From: Variovorax sp. WS11
GTDB taxonomy: Bacteria; Pseudomonadota; Gammaproteobacteria; Burkholderiales; Burkholderiaceae_C
Direction: 5' to 3'
Assembly (NCBI RefSeq): GCF_010499245.1
Contig: NZ_JAAGOW010000001.1
Span: 3,782,001-3,846,000, forward strand
Length of the DNA stretch: 64,000 nucleotides
Made by a program: the position numbers and the translations under genes. Each line of letters opens with the position of its first letter. Within the stretch, counting starts at the first letter, position 1. A model generated the notes under the pieces. The model was not told where the DNA came from and made no database searches. It worked only from the letters and a program-made list of their open reading frames with translations. Of the stretch, positions 34,371 to 41,990 are shown piece by piece.

Positions 34371-34473
34371 CGATGGCGGCCGCCGCGGCCCGGCCGCCCG
34401 GATTGTAGGCAGCGCCCGCTCGGGCTCGGTCCGCCGCCGCGCCGCTGCAAGGCGGTACGCAGCGAAGGCCGCT

Positions 34474-35655
34474 TCACCCGATGGCGCCCGCGGCCCGCAG
34501 CGCGGCCACGGCGGGCGCGTCGAGTCCGGCCTGGCGCAGGATCTCGTCGGTGTGTTCCCCGGCGCGCGGCGCGGGCCGCGGCGCTGAAGGCTCGAAGCCG
34601 GTCATCTTGATGGGGCAACCGAGCTGCGGCGAGGCCGCATCGTCGGCCGCGATGCGCATGCCGCGCGCGCGAAAGTGCGGATGCGCCAGCGTCTCGTCGA
34701 TGCGCAGCACCGGCGTGACGCAGCCGGCGCCGTCGCGGAACAGCTCGCGCCAATGCGCGAGCGGCTGTGCACCGAAGAGGGCGGCCAGCGCCGCGCGCAC
34801 GCTTTCTTCGGTCGCCGCGTCGCCGCTGCGGTGCAGGGGAACGAGGTCGGGGCGCTCGAGCCTGCGGCACAGCGCCTCCCAGAACTTCGGCTCCAGCGCA
34901 CCGACGGCCACCTGCCGCCCGTCGGCCGTGCGGTAGAAGCCGTAGCAGGCGAGCGCACCCGTCAGCGCGCTGTGGCCGATCTGCGGCACCTTTCCGTGCT
35001 GGTGCAGCCCGGCCAGCGGCAGCACCGCGTGGGCGAGCACGCCATCGGCCATGGCGATGTCGACGTGCCGTCCACGGCCGGTGCGCGCGGCGTCGAAGAG
35101 CGCGGCAAGAATGCCCGCCACCGCCGTCATGGTGCCGCCCAGCAGGTCGGCCACGGGCAGGTTCGACAGGGCGGGCCCTGCGGCGTTGCCGATCTGCTCG
35201 GCCACGCCGGCCAGCGCCGCGTAGTTGAGGTCGTGTCCCGGCGAGTCGCGCAGCGGCCCGGCCTGGCCGAAGCCGCTGATGCTGCAGTAGACGATGCGCG
35301 GGTTGACGGCCGCCACGGCCTCGTAGCCCACGCCCAGCCGCTGCATCACGCCGGGCCGGAAGCCTTCGACCAGCACGTCGGCTTGCCGGCACAGGCGCAG
35401 CAGCGTGGCCACGCCTTCGGGGTGCTTGAGGTCGATGCGGATCGCGCGCTTGTTGCGGTTGACGAGCGCGCGCACCGCGGGGCTGGCGTAGTCGCCGGCG
35501 CCGGTGTCCTCGATCTTGAGCACGTCGGCGCCGAGGTCGGCGAGGTGCATGGTGCCGAGCGGGCCCGGCAGCAGGCGGGTGAGGTCGAGCACGCGCACGC
35601 CGGCGAGCGGGGCGCCGGTGGGGGTGCTTTCTGCGGATTCAGGAGAAGAGGTCAT
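34474..35655 (-). CDS. CaiB/BaiF family CoA-transferase
   Basis: A 393-residue type III CoA-transferase. LAGVRVLDLTRLLPGP opens the fold, DLGADVLKIE follows, and SPGHDLNYAALAG contains the Asp that forms the acyl-anhydride intermediate. GRGRHVDIAMADG is the usual central motif. It moves CoA between two acids (an alpha-methylacyl-CoA racemase is the main alternative in this superfamily). A racemase would fit the neighbouring branched-chain-like beta-oxidation cluster well; sequence alone does not decide. Divergent from the GAF gene. Confidence 0.88.
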   Translation of the reverse strand: MTSSPESAESTPTGAPLAGVRVLDLTRLLPGPLGTMHLADLGADVLKIEDTGAGDYASPAVRALVNRNKRAIRIDLKHPEGVATLLRLCRQADVLVEGFRPGVMQRLGVGYEAVAAVNPRIVYCSISGFGQAGPLRDSPGHDLNYAALAGVAEQIGNAAGPALSNLPVADLLGGTMTAVAGILAALFDAARTGRGRHVDIAMADGVLAHAVLPLAGLHQHGKVPQIGHSALTGALACYGFYRTADGRQVAVGALEPKFWEALCRRLERPDLVPLHRSGDAATEESVRAALAALFGAQPLAHWRELFRDGAGCVTPVLRIDETLAHPHFRARGMRIAADDAASPQLGCPIKMTGFEPSAPRPAPRAGEHTDEILRQAGLDAPAVAALRAAGAIG

Positions 35656-35804
35656 GAGGCCTGCAATCTAGGCGGCGCACAGGACCGCGGCAATGGCGGC
35701 ACCGGTCGCGGCGATTGGCGAAAAGCGTCACAGCCTCTCAGGCCGGCCCAAGCGGTCATGGCTTGCAACTTGCTTTGAACGGCTTTCCCACGCAGGCACG
35801 CATC

Positions 35805-36773
35805 ATGAGTTCCACATTCATCAAGGCCGCCGAAGTCTGGTTGCCGAGCGAAGACGGCACGCTGCTCGAGTTCGGAGGCGGTGCGTTCGGGCCCGCGAGG
35901 CGATTCGCTGCCATCAGCCGCGAGATGTGCTTCGGCCGGGGCGAAGGCCTGCCGGGCCGGGCCTGGGACGAGGGCCGGCCGGTTCTTCTGCCCCGCTTCG
36001 AAGGCTCGAACTTTCGCCGCGTGTCCGCCGCGCGCGACGCCGGCCTGGCCTGCGCCGTCGCGCTGCCGCTTTTCGTGCATGACAGCCTCAGTTCGGTGCT
36101 CGTGATCTTCTGCGGGCCCGATGCCGTGGCCGATGCGGCCAGCGGTCTCGAGCTCTGGCACCACGACGCGCGCATCACCAGCGACATGCGCCTGGTCGAT
36201 GGCGCCTTTTTCGGAGCGAACGCGCAAGCCTTCGAGTCGGCCTCGCGCGATACCTACCTGCCGCGCGGGGTCGGCCTGCCGGGCGCGGCCTGGCAGCGCG
36301 GCGAAGCGGTGTTCCTGGAGAACCTGCCGGCCGTGCCCGGGCGTTTCCTGCGCGCGCAGGAAGCGGCCGAGGCGGGCCTTCTGCGGGGCCTGGCCATCCC
36401 CGCAGGCTCGAAGCTGGAGGACAGCCATGTCCTGAGCTTTCTGGCCGATGCGAAGCTGCCGCTGGCTCGTCGCATCGAGCGCTGGGTGCCCGATGCGGCG
36501 GGGGCGCTGCTGCGGCGCGTCTACGCCTTCAGCGAGCTGCATGGCGGGGCCTCGCTGATCGAGGCGACGTTGCCGGCGTCGGCATCCGCTTCGGTGACGG
36601 CGGGATCGATCGTCGAGGCCTGGCGCAGCGCGATGCCGGCGATCAACGACTTTCCGGCGTCGGAGCCGGGCGCGCCCGCAGCCGCCGCGACGGCGATCGG
36701 GTCCTGGGCGCTGTTGGCAATACCGGTGGTGTGGGGGGATGAAGTGGTCGAGGTGGTGGCGCTGTATCTCTAG
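35805..36773 (+). CDS. Protein with two tandem GAF-like domains
   Basis: A 322-residue protein without signal or membrane segment. Two halves share a pattern: REMCFGRGEGLPGRAWDEG (about 45-63) and RDTYLPRGVGLPGAAWQRG (about 148-166), each followed by a hydrophobic GAF-type strand set (ACAVALPLF; RGLAIPAG). The CFGRGEGLPGRAW type of motif is seen in GAF sensor domains. It has no output domain. The ATG at 35805 is preferred over 35715, whose extra 30 residues look unconserved. Its stop lies 3 bp from the convergent SpoIIE-type phosphatase stop, so it may feed that system. Ligand unknown. Confidence 0.75.
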   Translation: MSSTFIKAAEVWLPSEDGTLLEFGGGAFGPARRFAAISREMCFGRGEGLPGRAWDEGRPVLLPRFEGSNFRRVSAARDAGLACAVALPLFVHDSLSSVLVIFCGPDAVADAASGLELWHHDARITSDMRLVDGAFFGANAQAFESASRDTYLPRGVGLPGAAWQRGEAVFLENLPAVPGRFLRAQEAAEAGLLRGLAIPAGSKLEDSHVLSFLADAKLPLARRIERWVPDAAGALLRRVYAFSELHGGASLIEATLPASASASVTAGSIVEAWRSAMPAINDFPASEPGAPAAAATAIGSWALLAIPVVWGDEVVEVVALYL

Positions 36774-36776
36774 AGC

Positions 36777-37991
36777 TCACAGCGCCATCTCGATGATGGT
36801 GAAGTCGTCCTCGAGCACGCCGGGCCCGTGCATCTCCCGCGCGAAGTCCAGCAGCCTGTCGAGCTCGGACTGCCCGTCGCGCACCGGCTGCGCGAGCACC
36901 GCGGCGAAGTCGGAGAACGCCAGCATGGACCCGTCCGGCCGGGTGATCTCGTAGGTCCCGTCGCTGAACACGAACAGGCGGGCCGGCGATTGCAGGCTGC
37001 AGTGCTCGTCGCCATAGCGGGCGGTGGGCGAGATGCCGATGCTGGGGCCGCTGGCCTTCAAGGGCACGCAGTCCCCGGCGGCCTCGGGCGGCCCACTCAC
37101 CAGCATGGCCGGCGGGTGGCCGGCCGAGGCATAGCGCAGGCTCCCGGTGGCCCGGTGATAGACGCCGTACCAGACGGTGCAGAACAGCTCGCCGTGGCGC
37201 TCCATCTGGTAGGCCTGGTTGAGCGCGGCGAGCACCTCCGCGGGCCGGCGGAAGTCGGTGCGCGGCAGGGCCTCCGAGCGCAGCGTGTCGGCGACCGCGA
37301 CCGAGAGCAGGGCGGCGCCCACGCCGTGGCCGCAGACGTCGATCAGGTAGAGCGCGAAGTGCTCGTCGTCGATCCAGTGGTAGCCGAAGGAATCGCCGCC
37401 CAGCTCGGTCGAGGGCACGAAGCGCCAGTCGATGGCGAGGGGCTCCGACAGCGGCGCCGGCAGGATGGAGCGAACGTAGCGCTCGGCGTCGCGCAGCTCC
37501 TGCTGCAGGCGGTCGTGGGTGCGCTGCAGGGCTTCGCGCGACGCCGCGAGCTCGCTGTGGGCGCGCCTCAGTTCCTGGTTGGCCGCCTCGAGCTGCTCGA
37601 TCAGCCGGGCCTCGCGCTGGCTGAGCAGGGTCATGTCGTAGGCCTTCTGCTGCACCCGCTGGGCCTCGTCGTGCTCCATCGTCACGTCGAGCAGGACGAT
37701 CCAGACGGTGCTGCCATCGGCGAACAAATGCACGTCGGCGACCCGCCCGCTGGGCATCTCCATGGAACGCAGGAGGAAAGGGTTTTCTGCCAGCGGCAAC
37801 AGGCCTTCAAGGAAGGAAATCCGGTCGCAGGCGGAATCGCCGGGCTGGACGTCGGCCAGGCCGTAGTGCGCCAGGTCGCCGCCGGCATGCACCAGCTTCT
37901 GCGCGTCGTCGACGGCCAGGTGCGCGAGCGCGTGCTGCCCATGGACCAGCAGCATGAGCGAGTCGGAAATCTGCGCCGGCAGGTCCAGCAT
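36777..37991 (-). CDS. SpoIIE/RsbU-type PP2C serine phosphatase with PAS-like and coiled-coil regions
   Basis: A 404-residue cytosolic phosphatase. Residues 1-110 look like a PAS-type sensor, 115-178 a coiled coil (LIEQLEAANQELRRAHSEL), and 190-404 the PPM/SpoIIE domain. Metal-binding aspartates are in ELGGDSFGY (about 200) and DVCGHGVGAALLS (218), with ASAGHPPAML, FVFSDGTYEI and EDDFTIIEM completing the set. In partner switching such enzymes dephosphorylate a STAS protein; the STAS gene is in the same operon at 41640. It follows the GTPase gene by 2 bp, suggesting the GTPase controls it, much as other regulators control RsbU. Confidence 0.9.
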   Translation of the reverse strand: MLDLPAQISDSLMLLVHGQHALAHLAVDDAQKLVHAGGDLAHYGLADVQPGDSACDRISFLEGLLPLAENPFLLRSMEMPSGRVADVHLFADGSTVWIVLLDVTMEHDEAQRVQQKAYDMTLLSQREARLIEQLEAANQELRRAHSELAASREALQRTHDRLQQELRDAERYVRSILPAPLSEPLAIDWRFVPSTELGGDSFGYHWIDDEHFALYLIDVCGHGVGAALLSVAVADTLRSEALPRTDFRRPAEVLAALNQAYQMERHGELFCTVWYGVYHRATGSLRYASAGHPPAMLVSGPPEAAGDCVPLKASGPSIGISPTARYGDEHCSLQSPARLFVFSDGTYEITRPDGSMLAFSDFAAVLAQPVRDGQSELDRLLDFAREMHGPGVLEDDFTIIEMAL

Positions 37992-37993
37992 GG

Positions 37994-38488
37994 CTATCGC
38001 GCGAGCAGCGCCGCCAGGTCCTCGAAGCTCGCCTCGACGCCCTCGCCGGTCTTGGCGCTGGTGCGGCGGAAGGTCCAGCCCGCACCCTCCAGCGCCTCCA
38101 GCCGCGGCGCCGGGAGGGCCCAATCCTCCACCAGGTCCGCCTTGTTGAGCAGGGCGAGGAAGGGGATGCTGCCGACCTCGGCGTTGACGCGCGTCTGGAT
38201 CGACGCGGCGGTCTCGAGGGTTTCGGGGCGCGTGCCGTCCACCACCAGCAGGTAGCCGGCCGCGCCGCGCAGGTAGCTCAGCCGCACCGCCGACATCTCG
38301 TCCTCGCCGGCGATGTCCCACAGGATGAGCGCGAACGGCTCGGTGCCGACGGTCAGCATCTTCTTGTCGATCTTCACGCCGACCGTGGTGAGGTAGGCGT
38401 CCGAGAAGATGGTGTCGACGAAGCGGCGCACCAGGCTGGTCTTTCCGACGCCGAAGGCACCGAGCAGGCAGATCTTCTTTTGCAGCAT
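37994..38488 (-). CDS. Rab/Ras-like small GTPase
   Basis: A 164-residue small GTPase with a strikingly eukaryote-like layout. P-loop GAFGVGKTS (10-18), switch I YLTTVGVKI (32-40, compare Rab STIGVD), switch II WDIAGED (57-63), NKAD (115-118) and SAK (144-146). The catalytic Gln of DTAGQE is Glu62, so intrinsic hydrolysis may be low and dependent on a partner. No lipidation cysteines at the C terminus. It sits between the OmpA-domain gene (13 bp) and the phosphatase gene (2 bp). Bacterial Ras-like GTPases such as MglA work with Roadblock proteins; a Roadblock-like segment is suspected in the OmpA-domain neighbour. Confidence 0.92.
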   Translation of the reverse strand: MLQKKICLLGAFGVGKTSLVRRFVDTIFSDAYLTTVGVKIDKKMLTVGTEPFALILWDIAGEDEMSAVRLSYLRGAAGYLLVVDGTRPETLETAASIQTRVNAEVGSIPFLALLNKADLVEDWALPAPRLEALEGAGWTFRRTSAKTGEGVEASFEDLAALLAR

Positions 38489-38501
38489 GGGTTGGCAGGC
38501 C

Positions 38502-40361
38502 TCAATCGCTGGTGCCGACGACGAAGGACACGCGCCGGTTCATCGACAGCTCGTCCGCGCTGGCGCCGGGCCGCAGCGGCTCCAGCGGGCCGGCGCCGCG
38601 CACCGAGAGCAAGGTCGGGTCGATGCCGCGGGCCCGCAGCATGGAGCGCACGACCTCGGCGCGTCCCAGGCTCAAGGCCAGGTTGGCGGTGTCCTTGCCG
38701 GTCGCATCGGCGTGGCCGACGATCGTGACCTTGACGGAGAAGCCCAGGCCGCGGGCCACCCGCACCAGCTCGCGCAGCTCGGCCGCGATGGTGTCGAGCT
38801 CGATCCCCTGCTCGGCGGTGGGCCGCGGTGCGTTGTTCTCGAAGGGGATGACGTGGGCCTGGAGGGCATCGCGCAGGCGGTTGTAGTCCGGGTCCTGGAT
38901 GTCCTTGAGGGCGCTGAGATCCACCTGCGGGGCGCCGGCGGGCAGGCTGTTCACGAAGGCCCGCGCCTTGTCCATCCAGTGCTGGGGGGCGCTGCCGTCG
39001 GCGCGAATGCCGTTCGCGTCCTGCGAGAGGCTGACGGTCGGGGGCGGATTCAGGGTCGCCTGCAGGCGCTTCAGCATGATGGCCGGATGCAGCGCCTGGT
39101 AGGGTTCCCAGCGGCCGACGACGCGCGATGGGTCCAGCTTCGCCGGCGCCAGCAAGGTTTCCGGCCGCGCGGCCAGCGGGTCGCGCAGCCCGGACACCCG
39201 CCACTTGCCGTCTTGGCGGTCGGCGCCCATCACGACGATGCCGGGCTCGTCTCGCAGCGCCGCCACGTAGTTGTCGACGCGCCGTTCCTCGACCAGCCGT
39301 TGCCCGAGCCAGTAGCCCAGCAACAGCAGCAGGACGAGGGGGACGGCCCAGAGCAGCGGCGACAGCCTTCCCCTGGACTCGGCCGACTGGGACCACAGCG
39401 TTGGCCGCAGCCGCTCCTGGCCGGTTTGCTCGAAGGGTGCGGTGTCGCCTTCGAATTCATCGAGCGCCGTGCGCCATTCGTCATGGATGGCGCCCAGCGT
39501 CTCCCCCAGTGACACGCGCAGCGCCGGGGGCGGGTTGCCGTGGATCACCGCCGCCAGAAAAGCCGACGGCCCTTCCTCGCACCACAGCAGCAGGTCGCCC
39601 AGGCGCAGGCTGTCGATGCTGCGGCCCTTGGCGCCGCCCTGGGCGGATTCGTCGAAGGAGTCGCGCACGAAATCCTGGATCGCGGAGAGCATGGCCGACA
39701 CCAGCTGCGGGTCGCGCGAGGTCGCGTCGTCGGCGGCCTCGTGCGCCAGCAGCAGGCCCGTCTTGCGATGCACCAGGAACAGGTGCTCGACGCGGAACAC
39801 GGCGGTGTGCTTGAGCACCACGTCGGCGAAGGCGCTGCCGCTGCGCCAGGCCTCCAGGCGCCACGTCATGCCGCGCCACGACAGGCTGTGCTTGAGCGCC
39901 TGGTTTAGCGACTGCAGCTTGCCTTCGAGCGTCTCGGCGATGGCCTTGCGGATCGCCGGCCCCATGACGGGGTACAGGATGTCGACCATGGTGTCCGGAT
40001 TCTTCCGGATCGAGGCCTGGGTGGCCTTCTCGACCGTGGGGGCGATCACCTGGCCGAGGCGCTCGTCCTGCGCCGCCAGCTCGAAGGCGGCGGGCAGCAC
40101 CGCGCCCACCGCGTCGGCGAACTCGCGCGGGTCGTCGAACTTGCGCTGCAGCCGCGCCAGCGCCACCTGCTCGCGTTCGAGCAGCACGTCGCGCAGCGCC
40201 TCCATGCGGGGATCGGCCGCCGGGCGGGTCGGCACCGGCAGCGGCAGGACCACGTCGGGGTTGACGCAGCGGGCCAGCTCCAGCAGCAGGCCGGCGAGCC
40301 GGCGGTTCGGATCTTCTTCGGGGGCACCGCTGGTCGCAGCCAGCGGCAGGCGCGCTGTCAC
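38502..40361 (-). CDS. Membrane-anchored OmpA-domain protein with long cytosolic region
   Basis: A 619-residue single-pass protein. Residues 1-330 lack a signal peptide and are presumably cytosolic; 334-353 is one hydrophobic helix (LLWAVPLVLLLLLGYW); about 360-400 could be a BON-like region; 500-619 is an OmpA/MotB peptidoglycan-binding domain with VTIVGHADATG and the NRRVSF terminal motif. The stretch 190-275 (VEHLFLVHRKTGLLLAH, then MLSAIQDFVRDSF) resembles the Roadblock/longin fold that binds small GTPases, which is inference. The GTG at 40361 has GGAGG 5-8 bases upstream. It may couple envelope state to the GTPase. Confidence 0.85.
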   Translation of the reverse strand: MTARLPLAATSGAPEEDPNRRLAGLLLELARCVNPDVVLPLPVPTRPAADPRMEALRDVLLEREQVALARLQRKFDDPREFADAVGAVLPAAFELAAQDERLGQVIAPTVEKATQASIRKNPDTMVDILYPVMGPAIRKAIAETLEGKLQSLNQALKHSLSWRGMTWRLEAWRSGSAFADVVLKHTAVFRVEHLFLVHRKTGLLLAHEAADDATSRDPQLVSAMLSAIQDFVRDSFDESAQGGAKGRSIDSLRLGDLLLWCEEGPSAFLAAVIHGNPPPALRVSLGETLGAIHDEWRTALDEFEGDTAPFEQTGQERLRPTLWSQSAESRGRLSPLLWAVPLVLLLLLGYWLGQRLVEERRVDNYVAALRDEPGIVVMGADRQDGKWRVSGLRDPLAARPETLLAPAKLDPSRVVGRWEPYQALHPAIMLKRLQATLNPPPTVSLSQDANGIRADGSAPQHWMDKARAFVNSLPAGAPQVDLSALKDIQDPDYNRLRDALQAHVIPFENNAPRPTAEQGIELDTIAAELRELVRVARGLGFSVKVTIVGHADATGKDTANLALSLGRAEVVRSMLRARGIDPTLLSVRGAGPLEPLRPGASADELSMNRRVSFVVGTSD

Positions 40362-40414
40362 GCGGCCTCCTCCGCCCTTGCGGCCCGCCGCGGGGGCGCG
40401 CGGGTCACTGAAGC

Positions 40415-40470
40415 ACCTTCGCCTACGGCTGCGGTGCTGTTCGCCTTCGGAGCGGCCGTGCGGCTCACGC
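40415..40470. repeat. Dispersed 56-bp repeat, copy 2
   Basis: Copy of 31355-31410. In the transcript sense it begins at the stop codon of the coiled-coil gene (TGA at 40465-40467) and fills most of the 103-bp spacer before the OmpA-domain gene. Confidence 0.7.
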
Positions 40471-41103
40471 GCTCGCGCCGTTGCCGCCCTTGGGCGACGC
40501 GTCCTGGTTCAAGCATTTGGCGATCTCGACGAACAGTCCCGCGAGCAGGTTGCGATCGGTCTTGACGTTGCTGAGCTCGGCGAACATCCGCTCGATGGTG
40601 GCGCGGGTGTCGTCCTGGCGCCGCCGCATCTCGTCGCGCAGGCCCTGGACCTCATGGCCCAGGCTGTCGGTGAAGTCGCGCCCCTGGCGCGCGAGCTGGT
40701 CGGAGAGCTGGGCGAGGCGCTTTTCCAGCGCCTGGGTCTGCTCCCGCAGGCTGCGCTCCATGTCCTTGTCGGCGTCGGCGCGCAGGTCCTTTTCCTCGCG
40801 GAACTGGCCGGCGACCGATTCGAGCTGCTTCTTGATCGTCGCTTCGAGGTTGGTCAGGCTGCGGGAGGACTCCGATTCCATGTCGCGCATCCTTTGCGCG
40901 AAACGGTCTTCGAGGACCGAGAAGCGCTTGTCGTAGTCCTGCATCTGGTTGCCGAACAGCAACTCGCGCATCTTGTCGACCCCCGAGGCGCCCGAGGCAT
41001 CGCCCGTGCCATTGGGGCCGTTGGGCTGGGTGGCCAGGGCCGCGCGCGCGGCCATTGCGCTCTGCGTGTCGATGGTGGGGAGGGGTTTGGCTGCGGTTCC
41101 CAT
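40465..41103 (-). CDS. Coiled-coil protein of the GTPase/partner-switch cluster
   Basis: A 212-residue soluble protein, family not recognised. Residues 1-45 are low-complexity and Ala/Gly/Asn-rich; 57-178 is one long heptad-rich coiled coil dense in Glu, Arg and Gln (LEKRLAQLSDQLARQG). The C-terminal RNLLAGLFVEIAKCLNQD (184-201) closely resembles residues 19-36 near the N terminus of the OmpA-domain protein encoded next. That shared short helix suggests a common docking partner or a direct contact. Likely a scaffold; function unknown. Confidence 0.8.
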   Translation of the reverse strand: MGTAAKPLPTIDTQSAMAARAALATQPNGPNGTGDASGASGVDKMRELLFGNQMQDYDKRFSVLEDRFAQRMRDMESESSRSLTNLEATIKKQLESVAGQFREEKDLRADADKDMERSLREQTQALEKRLAQLSDQLARQGRDFTDSLGHEVQGLRDEMRRRQDDTRATIERMFAELSNVKTDRNLLAGLFVEIAKCLNQDASPKGGNGASA

Positions 41104-41188
41104 GGTGTGTTTCCTCGTAGTGGTGCTTTGTGGAAGTGGCGCCGGGGGGGACGGCGCCCGCGGGATGGCTGGTGTGGCGGGCCTTCGC

Positions 41189-41632
41189 TCAGGGCGGCGC
41201 CGTCGGCCGGAAAAGAAGCGTCAGGCGATTGCGGCCGTCTTCGCGGCGGTAGTGCATGCCGTCGGAGAAGCGGCGAACGATGGGGATGCCCCAGCCGCCC
41301 ACGTGCGCATCGTCGAGGCTGCTCGCATGCATCGGTTGCGGGGCCTGCAGCGGGTCGAAGGGGCTTCCCTCGTCCTCGACCACCAGGGCCACGGCCTCGC
41401 CCTGCCACCCGAGGCGCAGGAGGATGCTGGCGTGCGCAGCCGCGTCGCTGCTGCCGTGGGTCATGATGTTGGTCAGCGCCTCGGTCGAGCACAAGTCGAG
41501 CTGCTGTGTGGTGCGGGCCGGAAGCCGCTGGCGCTGCGCCCAGTCCTGCACCCACGCGCTCACGCGCGAAAGCTCGCACAGCTCGGAACCGACGATCAGG
41601 GAGGCCTGGGGCTCCCTGTCGCTGGAGGACAT
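41189..41632 (-). CDS. RsbW-like ATP-binding (anti-sigma factor kinase) protein
   Basis: A 147-residue HATPase_c protein of the anti-sigma/serine kinase type. The N box is STEALTNIMTHG (Glu51, Asn55), the G1 box VEDEGSPFDP (about 85-94), the G2 box GGWGIPIVR (112-120). It should bind ATP and phosphorylate the adjacent STAS protein while sequestering an unknown target when the STAS protein is phosphorylated. Follows the STAS gene by 7 bp. No sigma factor is encoded in the window. Confidence 0.9.
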   Translation of the reverse strand: MSSSDREPQASLIVGSELCELSRVSAWVQDWAQRQRLPARTTQQLDLCSTEALTNIMTHGSSDAAAHASILLRLGWQGEAVALVVEDEGSPFDPLQAPQPMHASSLDDAHVGGWGIPIVRRFSDGMHYRREDGRNRLTLLFRPTAPP

Positions 41633-41639
41633 CAGGGCC

Positions 41640-41990
41640 TCACTCGGCTCCCGCCTTCAGCGCGCTGAAGGCGGTATCGACGTCGGGGTAGAGCGGGATG
41701 ATCGTGTCGATTCCCGCAACCTTGAGCACATCCGCCACCAGCGGCTGCGGGCCCGCCAAGGCCATCTCGCCGCCGCGCTGCCGCTGGGCTCTCGCGTTGG
41801 TGATCAGGGCGCGAATGCCGATGGACGCCAGGAACGACACCTCGGACATGTCGACCACGGCGAGAAGCTTCCGGGTCGCGACCAGCGCGGCGAAGCGCAT
41901 GTCGATCTCTTGTGTGCCGGCGCTGTCCAGGCGCCCGATCAGGCTGATTTTCTCGATGCCCTCAGCCAGTTGCTCCGTCCTTAGCTCCAT
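41640..41990 (-). CDS. STAS-domain anti-sigma factor antagonist
   Basis: A 116-residue SpoIIAA/RsbV-like STAS domain. GRLDSAGTQEIDMRF opens the fold and DMSEVSFLASIGIRALI carries the expected phosphorylation serine, Ser56, before Ile-Gly. It should be phosphorylated by the RsbW-like protein and dephosphorylated by the SpoIIE-type phosphatase. Strong GGAGGTGGC ribosome site before the ATG. First gene of the six-gene operon; its first 29 bp are overlapped by the abnormal tail of the upstream GlxA-type gene. Confidence 0.92.
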   Translation of the reverse strand: MELRTEQLAEGIEKISLIGRLDSAGTQEIDMRFAALVATRKLLAVVDMSEVSFLASIGIRALITNARAQRQRGGEMALAGPQPLVADVLKVAGIDTIIPLYPDVDTAFSALKAGAE

